A stretch of DNA of 64,000 nt from Actinotalea alkalitolerans (lineage in GTDB: Bacteria; Actinomycetota; Actinomycetes; Actinomycetales; Cellulomonadaceae): positions 182,448 to 246,447 of the forward strand of contig NZ_JAMBPP010000002.1 in assembly GCF_023369855.1 (NCBI RefSeq). The letters run 5' to 3'. The position numbers and the translations under genes were made by a program. A model generated the notes under the pieces. That model made no database searches. It was not told the DNA's origin and worked only from the letters and a program-made list of their open reading frames with translations. Of the stretch, positions 21,750 through 30,745 are shown piece by piece (position 1 is the first letter of the stretch; the number at the start of each line of letters is the position of its first letter).

Positions 21750-24257
21750 TCAGAGCTTGGTGACCGGCGAGAACCGCAGCAGCAGGCGCTTGGTGCCGTC
21801 GGCCCCGAAGTCGATCTTCGCGACGGCGTTCTGACCTGCGCCCTCGACACCGACGACCGTGCCGACCCCGTACGCGTCGTGCGTCACCTTGTCGCCCACC
21901 GCGAGGCTCGGCACGTCGCCGGCAGGCCGAGGTGTCGCCGAGCCGAAGCTCGCCGTGGGGGGCGAGGGTGGGACCTTGCGCGAGGACACCGGACCCGATC
22001 GAGAACCGATGCTGGTCGACGGGCCCGAGGAGCCGCCCCGCGACCCCCAGCCCGACCCGGAGCTCCCCCACCCCGAGCCACCCGCACGCAGCGTCGCCAT
22101 GCTCGACTCGCGTCGACGCCAGTCCACGAGCTCCTCGGGGACGTCGTCCAGGAACCGGCTGGCCGGGAACTCGTTCGGGACGCCCCACGCGGTGCGCACC
22201 GCGGCCCGTGAGATGTAGAGCCGCTGCCGGGCCCGGGTCAGGCCCACGTAGGCGAGCCGGCGCTCCTCGGCGAGCTGCTCGGGGTCGGCCAGGGACCTCA
22301 TGTGCGGGAAGGTGCCGTCCTCCCAGCCCGTGACGAACACGACCGGGAACTCGAGCCCCTTGGCGGTGTGCAAGGTCATCAGGGTGACCACCCCCTGGTC
22401 GGGCACGGCAGGACCGTCACCCGGCTCGCCGTCGTCGCCGGGGATCTGGTCGGAGTCCGCGACGAGCGAGACCCGTTCGAGGAAGTCGGCGAGGTCTCCC
22501 TCGGGCTCGGACTGCTCGAACTCGGAGGCCACCGCGTGCAGCTCGGCCAGGTTGTCGACCCGCGAGGCGTCCTGGGGGTCGTCGCTCGCACGCAGCTCGG
22601 CCAGGTACCCGGTCCGGTCCAGCACCGCGCCGAGCACCTCGGCAGGTCCGGCGCCCGAGGCAGCCAGGTCCCGGAGGTCGGACATCATGGCGGCGAAGGA
22701 CCGCAGCCCGGTCAGCGCCCGGGTACCGACCCCGGGGGCCTCGTCGACGCGCTCGAGGGCAGCACCGAAGGAGATCCGCTCGCGGTCGGCGAAGGCCGCG
22801 ACCATCGCCTCGGAGCGGTCCCCGAGCCCACGCTTGGGGACGTTGAGGACGCGGCGCAGGTTGACGTCGTCGTCGGGGTTCGCGATGGCCCGCAGGTACG
22901 CGACCGCGTCCTTGACCTCCTTGCGCTCGTAGAACCTGGTCCCACCGACCACCTTGTAGGGCAGACCGACCCGGATCAGCACCTCCTCCAGGGCGCGCGA
23001 CTGCGCGTTGGTCCGGTAGAAGACCGCGACGTCGCCCGGGCGCACACCCTCGGAGTCCCCGAGCCGGTCGATCTCCTCGGCGACGAACCGCGCCTCCTCG
23101 TGCTCGGAGTCCGCGACGTACCCGACGATCTGCGGCCCGGCACCCGAGTCGGTCCACAACCGCTTGGGCTTGCGCCCCGGGTTGCGGGAGATCACCGAGT
23201 TGGCGGCCGAGAGGATGGTCTGGGTCGAGCGGTAGTTCTGCTCGAGCAGGATGGTGCGGGCGCTGGGGTAGTCCGCCTCGAACTCGAGGATGTTGCGGAT
23301 GGTCGCACCGCGGAAGGCGTAGATCGACTGGTCCGCGTCGCCCACCACGGTGAGCTCGGCCGGGGGGAGGCCCTGCGCCGCACCGGCCAGCTCGCGCACC
23401 AGCACGTACTGCGCGTGGTTGGTGTCCTGGTACTCGTCGACCAGGATCTGGCGGAACCTGCGTCGGTAGTGCTCGGCCACGGCCGGGAAGGCCTGCATGA
23501 GATTGACCGTCGTCATGATCAGGTCGTCGAAGTCCAGGGCGTGCGCCTGCCGCAGCCTCGCCTGGTAGCGGGTGTAGACCGCCGCGAGCACCTCGTCGAC
23601 CTCGTTCGCGGCACCCGTGGCGGCCCCCGAGCGCGTCGCATAGGTCTCGGGGTCGACGAGCTCGTCCTTGAGGTTCGAGATCTTCCCGGCGAGCGAGCGG
23701 GCGGGGTACTTCTTGGCGTCCAGGTCGAGCTCGCGGGCGACCAGGGTGAGCAGCCGCTGGGAGTCCGCCGAGTCGTAGATCGAGAACGAGGAGCGCAGGC
23801 CCAGCGTCCCGGCCTCCTTGCGCAGGATGCGCACGCAGGCCGAGTGGAAGGTCGAGACCCACATCGCGCGGGCGGGCGGGCCGACCAGCGCGGCGACCCG
23901 CTCGCGCATCTCGGCGGCGGCCTTGTTGGTGAAGGTGATGGCCAGCACCTCGGAGGCGCGGACCTGCCGGGTCGCGAGCTGGTGCGCGATCCGGTGCGTG
24001 AGCACCCTCGTCTTGCCCGAGCCGGCCCCCGCGACGATGAGCAGCGGTGATCCGGTGTGCAGGACGGCCGCGCGCTGCTCGGTGTTCAGTCCGTGCAGCA
24101 GGGCGTCGGCGGTGGCCTCGCGACGCGCCACCTCGACCGTCCCGGGCGCCTCACCGGGTGAGGCCCCGGCCTCCCGGGGCGGGACGGACGAGGGCAGCCG
24201 CGCGAGGTCGCTGCGGCTGAGCCCGGGCAGGGGGAGGTCGGAGAAGAGCGAGTTCAT
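21750..24257 (-). CDS. pcrA: ATP-dependent DNA helicase PcrA/UvrD
   Basis: An 835-residue superfamily 1A 3'-5' helicase for repair and replication restart. Seen: Q-motif region LNTEQRAAV (57-65), Walker A GAGSGKT (77-83), ITFTNKAAAEMRER, motif II VDEYQDTN, GDADQSIYAFRGA (motif III), QNYRST, VTLMTLHTAKGLEF (motif V) and YVGLTRARQRLYI (motif VI). A Gly/Ser-rich linker (GSGWGSSGSGWGSRGG) precedes a C-terminal tudor-like domain (VGDKVTHDAYGVGTVVGV) typical of PcrA that contacts RNA polymerase. Length is normal for actinobacterial homologues. Confidence 0.96.
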   Translation of the reverse strand: MNSLFSDLPLPGLSRSDLARLPSSVPPREAGASPGEAPGTVEVARREATADALLHGLNTEQRAAVLHTGSPLLIVAGAGSGKTRVLTHRIAHQLATRQVRASEVLAITFTNKAAAEMRERVAALVGPPARAMWVSTFHSACVRILRKEAGTLGLRSSFSIYDSADSQRLLTLVARELDLDAKKYPARSLAGKISNLKDELVDPETYATRSGAATGAANEVDEVLAAVYTRYQARLRQAHALDFDDLIMTTVNLMQAFPAVAEHYRRRFRQILVDEYQDTNHAQYVLVRELAGAAQGLPPAELTVVGDADQSIYAFRGATIRNILEFEADYPSARTILLEQNYRSTQTILSAANSVISRNPGRKPKRLWTDSGAGPQIVGYVADSEHEEARFVAEEIDRLGDSEGVRPGDVAVFYRTNAQSRALEEVLIRVGLPYKVVGGTRFYERKEVKDAVAYLRAIANPDDDVNLRRVLNVPKRGLGDRSEAMVAAFADRERISFGAALERVDEAPGVGTRALTGLRSFAAMMSDLRDLAASGAGPAEVLGAVLDRTGYLAELRASDDPQDASRVDNLAELHAVASEFEQSEPEGDLADFLERVSLVADSDQIPGDDGEPGDGPAVPDQGVVTLMTLHTAKGLEFPVVFVTGWEDGTFPHMRSLADPEQLAEERRLAYVGLTRARQRLYISRAAVRTAWGVPNEFPASRFLDDVPEELVDWRRRESSMATLRAGGSGWGSSGSGWGSRGGSSGPSTSIGSRSGPVSSRKVPPSPPTASFGSATPRPAGDVPSLAVGDKVTHDAYGVGTVVGVEGAGQNAVAKIDFGADGTKRLLLRFSPVTKL

Positions 24258-24324
24258 GTCCCCCCAAGCCTAGGCGTGACCGCCCACAGCCCCGGACGGT
24301 CCGGACCGGCCGGGCCGAGGCCGC

Positions 24325-25899
24325 TCACACCGACCCGACGGCCTCCTGCAGGCGCCGCGAGGTCGCCGCGAGGTCGTGGGCCGCCGACCGGATGCCCGCG
24401 ATCTGCCCCGTGGTGCGCTGGGCCGACGCCCCGACCTCACCCAGGGACAGGGCGATCTCCCGGCTGCCGTCGGCCGTGCGGGCGATGCTCGCCGCCATGT
24501 CCGAGGTGGTCGCGGTCTGCTCCTCGACCGCGCCGGCGATCGTGGTCTGGTAGTCGTTGATCCGTCCGATGATCTCGCTGATCCGCCCGATCTCCCCGGC
24601 GGCCTGCAGCACCGCGCCCTGGATCGCCTCGACCCGCGCCGAGATGTCGCCGGTGGCCCGGGCCGTCTCCTGCGCGAGCTCCTTGACCTCTCCCGCCACC
24701 ACGGCGAACCCCTTGCCGGCGTCCCCGGCGCGGGCGGCCTCGATGGTCGCGTTGAGCGCCAGGAGGTTGGTCTGCTCGGCGATGGCCGTGATGACCTTCA
24801 CCACGCTGCCGATCTGCGCCGAGGAGTCGCCCAGCGTGGCGACCGTCCGGTTGGTGGTCTCAGCGGCCTCGACCGCCTCGACCGCGATCTTGGCGACCGC
24901 GTGCGCGTTCTGCGCGATCTCGCTGATCGACGCGCCCATCTGGTGCGTGCCCGAGGCCACGGTGTCGATCCCGAGGCTCACCTCCTGGGCCGAGCGCGAG
25001 ACGGCGGTGGTGCGCTGCGCGGTGCTCTCGGCGTCCTCGGCGATGCCGTCGCTGCTGCGCACCAGGTCGGAGGCCGCCGCGTCGAGCTGAGCCACCGCCG
25101 CGGCGACGTCGGCCGCGACGGTCGACGCACGGTCCAGGGTCACGTTGAGGGCGGCCGCGAGCTGCTCGAGCTCGGTCTTCTGGGCGCCGGCGGGCAGGCG
25201 GGTCGTGACGTCACCGCTGGCCAGCACCTCGGTGGCCCGCCGGATCGGCGTGACGATGCTGCGTCCCACGACCATCGTCACGCCACCGACCAGCACCAGG
25301 ATCCCCAGACCGCTGAGCAGCAGCTTCGCTGCCTCGGCCAGCGCGACGGTGCGGACGTCGTCGACGTAGACACCCGACCCGATCACCCAGCCCCAGGGGG
25401 CGTAGCCGCTGACGTAGGACACCTTGGGCTGCGGGGCGTCGGCACCCGGCTTGGGCCACTGGTAGTCGACGAAGCCCGAGCCGTCGGCGCGGACCACGTC
25501 GACGAACTCCACGAACAGGTGCTTGCCGTCCGGGTCGACGTTCTCGGTCAGGTCGGTGCCGTCGAGCTCGGGGCGGATGGGGTGCATGATCATCGTCGGG
25601 GTCATGTCGTTGATCCAGAAGTACTCCGACTCCGAGTACCGCAGCTGGCCGACCGCGGCGATCGCCGCGGCCTGGGCCTCGGCCTCGCTCAGCCGCCCGG
25701 CCTCCTGCTCCAGACCGAAGTGGGCCACGACGCCCAGGGCGGTCTCCACGACGATCCGGGTGGCGGTCTGACGCTCCTCCATGATCCGCCCGTGGATCTG
25801 GACCGAGGCGATCGAGGCCAGACCGGCCAGACCCAGCCCGAGGAGACCGACGATCGCGATCAACCGGGTGGAGACGGACAACGTGTTCATGCGCAGCAT
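24325..25899 (-). CDS. Methyl-accepting chemotaxis protein with single Cache sensor domain
   Basis: A 524-residue transmembrane chemoreceptor. Helix 1 is at about 10-32. Then comes an extracellular sCache_2-type domain (about 35-185), recognisable by [15 protein letters not shown] and [15 protein letters not shown]. Helix 2 is at about 188-212, followed by HAMP and a cytoplasmic signalling domain with the hairpin tip block [18 protein letters not shown]. It should signal through CheA/CheW, but no other chemotaxis or flagellar genes are in the window; in this setting it may act on motility genes elsewhere. sCache_2 domains often bind small carboxylates; the ligand is not deducible. ATG 25899 has GGAG upstream; ATG 25890 is an alternative. 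Confidence 0.92.
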   Translation of the reverse strand: MLRMNTLSVSTRLIAIVGLLGLGLAGLASIASVQIHGRIMEERQTATRIVVETALGVVAHFGLEQEAGRLSEAEAQAAAIAAVGQLRYSESEYFWINDMTPTMIMHPIRPELDGTDLTENVDPDGKHLFVEFVDVVRADGSGFVDYQWPKPGADAPQPKVSYVSGYAPWGWVIGSGVYVDDVRTVALAEAAKLLLSGLGILVLVGGVTMVVGRSIVTPIRRATEVLASGDVTTRLPAGAQKTELEQLAAALNVTLDRASTVAADVAAAVAQLDAAASDLVRSSDGIAEDAESTAQRTTAVSRSAQEVSLGIDTVASGTHQMGASISEIAQNAHAVAKIAVEAVEAAETTNRTVATLGDSSAQIGSVVKVITAIAEQTNLLALNATIEAARAGDAGKGFAVVAGEVKELAQETARATGDISARVEAIQGAVLQAAGEIGRISEIIGRINDYQTTIAGAVEEQTATTSDMAASIARTADGSREIALSLGEVGASAQRTTGQIAGIRSAAHDLAATSRRLQEAVGSV

Positions 25900-25979
25900 C
25901 GGGCACTCCGGGGGGACGGGGTCGCGGGACGGTCACCTCCCCATCGACCGCCGCCCGTCCGGCCTGAGCGTTCGACCTG

Positions 25980-26636
25980 CTAGAGCAGACGACGGGCCGC
26001 GGCCCACCGCGTCAGCTCGTGCCGCGAGGACAGCTGGAGCTTGCGCAGCACCGCCGACACGTGGGTCTCGACGGTCTTGATCGAGATGAACAGCTCGGTG
26101 GCCACCTCCCGGTAGGAGTAGCCGCGGGCGATCAGCCGCATGACCTCGCGCTCGCGCGCCGAGAGACGGTCGAGCTCGTCGTCGCCGGTGGCCACGTCGC
26201 CCGCTGCGGTGCCGAACGCGTCCAGCACGAACCCCGCGAGCCGTGGGGAGAAGACCGCGTCCCCGCCGGCCACCCGCCGCACGGCGTCGGACAGGTCCGG
26301 ACCGGTGATCGCCTTGGTGACGTACCCGCGGGCGCCCGCGCGGATCACCGCGACGACGTCCTCGGCCGCGTCGGAGACCGACAGCGCGAGGAACCGGGTG
26401 GTGCTCAGCAGGTCGGCGCAGGCCGTGATCACCTCGGCCCCACCTCCGCCCATGCCCCCGGGCAGGTGCACGTCGAGCACGACCACGGGTGGCTGCAGGG
26501 CGCGGACCAGGGTGATCGCCGCGTCGACGTCGTCGGCCTCGCCCACCACGTGGACCGAGGCGTCGAGCGACGCACGCACCCCCGCGCGGAACATGAGGTG
26601 GTCGTCCACGAGCACGACGTCGACGTCGGTGGTCAT
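25980..26636 (-). CDS. LuxR/NarL-family response regulator of the PspC/LiaF module
   Basis: A 218-residue regulator: receiver domain with acidic pair DD (11-12) and phosphoacceptor D55 in VVVLDVHLPG, and a C-terminal LuxR HTH (LSAREREVMRLIARGYSYREV and SIKTVETHVSAVLRKL). Its ATG overlaps the stop of the kinase gene (ATGA), and GGAGAA precedes it. The partner kinase has an N-terminal PspC domain and the divergent operon encodes PspC/LiaF-like membrane proteins, so this is an envelope-stress type two-component system resembling LiaFSR. CAGGGT direct repeats in the divergent promoter region are candidate binding sites. Confidence 0.9.
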   Translation of the reverse strand: MTTDVDVVLVDDHLMFRAGVRASLDASVHVVGEADDVDAAITLVRALQPPVVVLDVHLPGGMGGGGAEVITACADLLSTTRFLALSVSDAAEDVVAVIRAGARGYVTKAITGPDLSDAVRRVAGGDAVFSPRLAGFVLDAFGTAAGDVATGDDELDRLSAREREVMRLIARGYSYREVATELFISIKTVETHVSAVLRKLQLSSRHELTRWAAARRLL

Positions 26637-27871
26637 CGGGGTTCTCCTTCTTGCTCGGTGGTCGGTACGCACAGGTGCACCTCGGTGCCCCGTCCCGGCT
26701 TGTTCTGCACGGTGGCCGTGCCACCGCGGCGACGCACCCGCCCGATGATCGACTCTCGCACGCCGAAGCGGTCGGCGGGGACCTCTGCGAGGTCGAACCC
26801 CTCCCCGCGGTCACGGACGAAGACCTCGATCCGCTCGGCCGCGACCTCGAGGTAGAGCGAGACGGGCGGACGCCCGTGCACGACCGCGTTGATCAGGGCC
26901 TCCCGGGTGGCCTGGAGCAGCGCCTCGGTGGCCAGGTCCGGGACGCAGTCGCCCACGACCACCGTCTCGATGGCCGCACCACGGGTGTCCTCGACCTCGG
27001 CGACGACGTCCTTGAGCTCGGCGGCCAGCGAGGTGCCGGGGGTGGTGCGGTCGTCGTAGAGCCAGGCCCGCAGCTCGCGCTCCTGGGCGCGTGCGTACCG
27101 CGAGACGGCGTCGGGGTCGTCCGAGCGTGCCCGGATCAGGGCGAGGGTCTGCAGCACCGAGTCGTGCAGGTGGGCGGCGATGTCGGCGCGCTCGGACTCC
27201 CGGGCCCGGGCGGCACGCTCGTCACCGAGCTCGTTGACCAGGCGCAGCCACCACGGCGCCAGCACCAGGGCCGCCCCGACCAGGACCGCGAGGGCCGCGA
27301 CCGCGGAACGGGCCAGCGCCTCGAGCGGTGCGTCCTGACCCACCAGGAGCAGCACCCCCAGCCCGGTCAGGACGATCCCCCCGAGCAGCCGGAGCACGCT
27401 CACCGGCGTGCGGCCACCGGCCCGCGAGAGCCAACGTCCCCGCTCGACCGCGTCGAGCTGGCTCCACGCCAGGCCCGCCCCACCGACCAGGATCAGGGTG
27501 GGCACGACCCACGAGTAGTCGATCTCGACCCCCGCGCGCACCGCGATCAGCAGGCCCGCGGCGACCAGCAGCAGCAGGCCCACGCCGATGTCGGTCAGCG
27601 GCACCCGCCGACCCGGCTCGCGCAGCCGCGGAGCCAACCTGCTGAGTGCTGCGGGGCGGGTCTCGGCGGCCACCTGGGCGGGGTCCCCTGCGGGGACCGC
27701 GACCCAGAACCAGACGTACAGCAGGACGCCCGCACCGCCGAAGGGCGTCAGCAGGATCATCACCAGCCGCACGGTGACGACCGGGAGCCCCAGGTGGGCC
27801 GCCAGCCCCACGCACACCCCACCGACCCAGCGGCCCCGGGAGGGGCGGCGCAGCGGCAGTCGCTCGGTCAT
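26633..27871 (-). CDS. PspC-domain membrane sensor histidine kinase
   Basis: A 412-residue NarL-type kinase. An N-terminal PspC domain (RGRWVGGVCVGLAAHLGL, about 12-60) includes one hydrophobic helix. Four more membrane helices span about 95-206. The HisKA_3 phosphoacceptor is H236 in IAAHLHDSVLQTLA, followed by a HATPase_c domain with ALINAVVHG, FVRDRGEGFD and GRGTEVHL. It is co-transcribed with the response regulator by ATGA overlap. ATG 27871 is chosen, though no good Shine-Dalgarno is seen; GTG 27877 is possible. It probably senses envelope or membrane stress with the PspC/LiaF proteins encoded divergently. Confidence 0.9.
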   Translation of the reverse strand: MTERLPLRRPSRGRWVGGVCVGLAAHLGLPVVTVRLVMILLTPFGGAGVLLYVWFWVAVPAGDPAQVAAETRPAALSRLAPRLREPGRRVPLTDIGVGLLLLVAAGLLIAVRAGVEIDYSWVVPTLILVGGAGLAWSQLDAVERGRWLSRAGGRTPVSVLRLLGGIVLTGLGVLLLVGQDAPLEALARSAVAALAVLVGAALVLAPWWLRLVNELGDERAARARESERADIAAHLHDSVLQTLALIRARSDDPDAVSRYARAQERELRAWLYDDRTTPGTSLAAELKDVVAEVEDTRGAAIETVVVGDCVPDLATEALLQATREALINAVVHGRPPVSLYLEVAAERIEVFVRDRGEGFDLAEVPADRFGVRESIIGRVRRRGGTATVQNKPGRGTEVHLCVPTTEQEGEPR

Positions 27872-27940
27872 GGTCACGGAAGCATCGTCACACGTCGGGA
27901 CCCCCGCCAGGGGCGCCCGAGGGCTCCTGCCCATGCTCCC

Positions 27941-28002
27941 CAGGGTGAGTTCCAGGGTCCGCCCGGACCTCGGCTCAGGGTGCGGCGCCCGGGGTTCAGG
28001 GT
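27941..28002. promoter_or_regulatory. Four CAGGGT direct repeats in the PspC/LiaF divergent promoter region
   Basis: CAGGGT occurs at 27941, 27953, 27976 and 27997, with a related CAGGGG at 28008. Spacings of 12, 23 and 21 bases put copies two to four on about the same helix face. They lie between the kinase start (27871) and the membrane-protein start (28059). They are likely sites for the local response regulator; this is inference. Confidence 0.45.
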
Positions 28003-28058
28003 GGGATCAGGGGGGCACCGGATACCCGGTGGCCGCCGCGGGCACCAGGATCGATGTC

Positions 28059-29501
28059 ATGGACACCACACCTCCGCCCCCGGCGCACGACCCCGCGGCC
28101 GGCCCGCAGCCGGTCCCGCCTCACCAGCAGCCGCCCGCGCCGTCGGGCATGGACTCCTTCTTCGACGGCATCCGCCGCGCGGGCCTGGTGCGCTCCGACG
28201 AGCGCTGGGTCGGTGGGGTCGCGGGGGGGATCGCACTACGGCTCGGCGTCGACGTCGTCGTCGTCCGCGGGCTGCTCGCCGTGACCGTCCTGCTCGGCGG
28301 CCTCGGCCTGGTCGTCTACGGGCTGGGCTGGGCGCTGCTCCCCGAGCAGCGTGACGGGCGCATCCACCTCCAGCAGCTCTTCCGCGGGGACTTCGACATC
28401 GCCGTCCTGGGAGCCTTCGCCGTCTTCGCCACGGGCCTGTCGCTGCCCGACCGGTGGAACCTCGGGATGTGGTGGGGCGGCAGCGGCAACGGCTGGACCG
28501 CTCTGCTGTGGATCAGCGCCATCGCCCTGATCGTCGTGCTGGTCGTGGGTGCGTCCAACCGAACGCCCTCGAGCGGTCGCCCACCCGGGCCCACCACGAC
28601 CCTGCCCCGCACCCCGCCCCCGGGCGCCTACCCCGGCACGGGTGCCCCCACCTACGCCAGTGCCGCGCCCCACCGACCGGAAGGACCGACGACCACCATG
28701 CCCCCCACCGCGCCCTACCCCACGCAGGGTGCGCCCACGCCACCCGTCCACCCGGGCCCGCCACCCGCCTACACCTCCGCGCAGCCCCCGCACCAGCCGC
28801 CGTACGGACCGACCGGGCCGGTGACCCAGCTTCCCAAGCCCTCCGCGGGCGGACCCGGCAGCGGAGTGGTGGGCGTCATCGCAGCGCTGAGCCTGCTGAC
28901 CCTGGCGGGGCTGCTGTACGCCGAGCGGATCGGTGAGTTCGACGGGCCGGTCCTGCTGACGGCCGGCGCGGTCGCCGTGATCCTTGCCGGCCTGGGCATC
29001 ATCATCTCGGGCCTGCGGGGCCGCACCAGCGGCCCGCTGGGCGGGCTGTCCGTCCTGGCCATCCTCGTGCTGCTCCCGGTGGCCGCGGTGACGAACAACA
29101 ACTGGTCCAACTGGTCGTGGAACGACTACTCGACCACGTTCGGCGACCTCACCCACACCCCGCGGGAGGTCGACGAGGCCGAGCGCGGGTACTCGCTGGG
29201 GGCCGGCGAGGCCCGGATCGACCTGACCGAGCTCCCCCTGGACGGCACGACGATCGAGGTGCCGATCAGCGTCGGTGCGGGCGAGGTGACCGTGATCGTG
29301 CCCCGGGACGGTGCCTTCACCGCCGAGGTCGAGATCTTCGCCGGTGAGCTGCGATGGCTCGACGGGCAGGTCAGCAGCGGGGTGGGTGGCGGGACCGCAC
29401 GCACCCTGGAGTCGCCCGCGGTGCGCGACGGCGAGATCTCCGACATCGACCTGGTGATCAGCGTCGGTGCGGGCACGGTCCGGATCGAGGAGGGCCGATG
29501 A
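28059..29501 (+). CDS. PspC-domain membrane protein with LiaF-like C-terminus
   Basis: About 480 residues. A Pro-rich start is followed by a PspC domain (VRSDERWVGGVAGGIALRLG, then a hydrophobic helix and GLGWALLPEQRDG). Then come further helices, a long Pro/Thr-rich linker (PPPGAYPGTGAPTYASAAP and similar), three more helices, and an extracellular beta-rich C-terminal domain. That domain has paired phrases SLGAGEARIDLTEL and VISVGAGTVRIEE, like the cell-wall-stress LiaF/DUF2154 fold. It should be the membrane accessory of the divergent kinase/regulator pair, acting as sensor or inhibitor. AGGA precedes the ATG. It overlaps the next gene by ATGA. Confidence 0.8.
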   Translation: MDTTPPPPAHDPAAGPQPVPPHQQPPAPSGMDSFFDGIRRAGLVRSDERWVGGVAGGIALRLGVDVVVVRGLLAVTVLLGGLGLVVYGLGWALLPEQRDGRIHLQQLFRGDFDIAVLGAFAVFATGLSLPDRWNLGMWWGGSGNGWTALLWISAIALIVVLVVGASNRTPSSGRPPGPTTTLPRTPPPGAYPGTGAPTYASAAPHRPEGPTTTMPPTAPYPTQGAPTPPVHPGPPPAYTSAQPPHQPPYGPTGPVTQLPKPSAGGPGSGVVGVIAALSLLTLAGLLYAERIGEFDGPVLLTAGAVAVILAGLGIIISGLRGRTSGPLGGLSVLAILVLLPVAAVTNNNWSNWSWNDYSTTFGDLTHTPREVDEAERGYSLGAGEARIDLTELPLDGTTIEVPISVGAGEVTVIVPRDGAFTAEVEIFAGELRWLDGQVSSGVGGGTARTLESPAVRDGEISDIDLVISVGAGTVRIEEGR

Positions 29502-30010
29502 GCACCGAGCGGCCCGACGACGAGATCACCCAGCGCATCACGCAGAAGCGCAGCCCGGGCTCCGGCCCGCAGGCGCCAGCACCCCCCGACGAGCACGACG
29601 ACCTGCCGACCGAGCAGCTCGATGCCACCATCACGGAGGACACCATGGACCAGGCGACGGCGGACGGGGCATCGACCCCGCCGCGCACCACGGCCGGCAC
29701 ACCACCGCAGGACGCCGGACCGACCCCGTCGGAGCAGGTCTTCGGGCCGGGCACGACGTCGGACGCGACCGCACCGGCTCCCGGCTCGACCCAGCCGACG
29801 TCGGCCGCCGCCAGCCCCGATCAGCAGCGGCTGCGGGTCGGCACCGTCGTCTGGGGCCTGGTGGTCGCGGTGATCGGCGTGGGCATCCTGGCCACCGCCG
29901 CAGGGGTGGTGTTCGACGTCCAGCTCGCGCTGATCGGGCTGGTCGCCCTGGCCGGGGTGGCGCTCCTGGTCGGATCGGTGGCCAGCGGCGCACGGCGACG
30001 CAGGCGATGA
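29498..30010 (+). CDS. Unknown two-helix membrane protein of the PspC/LiaF operon
   Basis: 170 residues. Residues 1-110 are polar, rich in Pro/Thr/Ala/Asp and likely disordered. Two membrane helices follow (about 115-137 and 140-160), and it ends with a basic cluster GARRRRR. Translationally coupled to the PspC/LiaF-like gene through ATGA, so it probably belongs to the same envelope-stress module. No domain recognised. Confidence 0.65.
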   Translation: MSTERPDDEITQRITQKRSPGSGPQAPAPPDEHDDLPTEQLDATITEDTMDQATADGASTPPRTTAGTPPQDAGPTPSEQVFGPGTTSDATAPAPGSTQPTSAAASPDQQRLRVGTVVWGLVVAVIGVGILATAAGVVFDVQLALIGLVALAGVALLVGSVASGARRRRR

Positions 30011-30016
30011 CGACGA

Positions 30017-30053
30017 CCGCCGTGGTCGCTGCGGAGGGCAGCGACCACGGCGG
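30017..30053 (+). terminator. Terminator of the PspC/LiaF operon
   Basis: Perfect 15-bp stem CCGCCGTGGTCGCTG / CAGCGACCACGGCGG with a 7-base loop, starting six bases after the stop codon. Confidence 0.85.
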
Positions 30054-30060
30054 GGACGTG

Positions 30061-30102
30061 CGAGGGCCGCACCGGCAGGGGATCCTGCGGGTGCGGCCCT
30101 CG
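30061..30102 (-). terminator. Terminator of the convergent membrane-protein gene
   Basis: Perfect 13-bp stem CGAGGGCCGCACC / GGTGCGGCCCTCG with an inner GCAGG/CCTGC pairing, just past the stop at 30125. With the hairpin at 30017 it makes a tandem pair between convergent genes. Confidence 0.8.
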
Positions 30103-30124
30103 GTCGTCCAGGGTGCGACGACGA

Positions 30125-30592
30125 TCAGATCGCGGCGACCTTCTCGGGGGTGGTGACGACCGTGCCGACCGGGACCAGCTGGCGCAGGGCGTAGCCGACG
30201 AGGACGAACAGCAGGCCCATGCCGGCGGCGAAGGCCGCGACACCGAAGGCGATGACCGAGGTGAACAGCGAGGCACGCAGGAACGAGCCGTTCATGACGC
30301 TGGCGCGCGCCGGGTCCTCGCGGTCGAGCTCGGCGTAGGTCTTGCCGTCCGAGCCGGCCAGCGCGTGCTGGTTGATGATGTCGGCCTGCAGGTAGGCGTC
30401 GATCGGGCCGTCGACGGTGTTGCCGGCGAACATGGCCACGTCGTCGCCCAGGGTGATGTTCTCGGCAGCGAGCTGGCTACGGACCATGCCCCAGGTCAGG
30501 GCACCGCCGACGATCAGGACGACACCCGCGATGATCGCGACGAGGCCGATGAGGCGGACGGACTTGCCGTTCGAGGAAACGGTGGTGGACAT
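30125..30592 (-). CDS. Conserved two-helix membrane protein (often mislabelled LigA)
   Basis: 155 residues. Helix 1 is at about 13-36, then an extracellular loop with DGPIDAYLQADIINQHAL and DGKTYAELDREDPAR, then helix 2 at about 112-138. This matches a conserved actinobacterial family that databases often call aromatic ring-opening dioxygenase LigA. Nothing in the sequence supports dioxygenase activity: no metal-binding motif, small size, two helices. Function is unknown. A GGGAA-type Shine-Dalgarno precedes the ATG. It is followed by a strong terminator. Confidence 0.75.
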   Translation of the reverse strand: MSTTVSSNGKSVRLIGLVAIIAGVVLIVGGALTWGMVRSQLAAENITLGDDVAMFAGNTVDGPIDAYLQADIINQHALAGSDGKTYAELDREDPARASVMNGSFLRASLFTSVIAFGVAAFAAGMGLLFVLVGYALRQLVPVGTVVTTPEKVAAI

Positions 30593-30709
30593 GGTGAAAT
30601 CCCTTCCCAGGACATGTCTTCAAGGGTCCGGATCCGGTAGCGCCGGTCCCGGTGAGCCCGTCGTCCGAGCTCCTGGAAGAAGGTTGTCAGTTCAAGAACG
30701 GCCAGTGCT

Positions 30710-30737
30710 GGGTCAATGGTCCGTGGGTCGATGGTCC
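30710..30737. repeat. 13-bp direct repeat GGGTCRATGGTCC
   Basis: Two copies, GGGTCAATGGTCC (30710-30722) and GGGTCGATGGTCC (30725-30737), 15 bases apart. They lie between the glycosyltransferase stop and the LigA-like gene, 118-145 bases upstream of the latter. A regulator site or a local slippage duplication are both possible. Confidence 0.4.
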
Positions 30738-30745
30738 CGTGTCGA

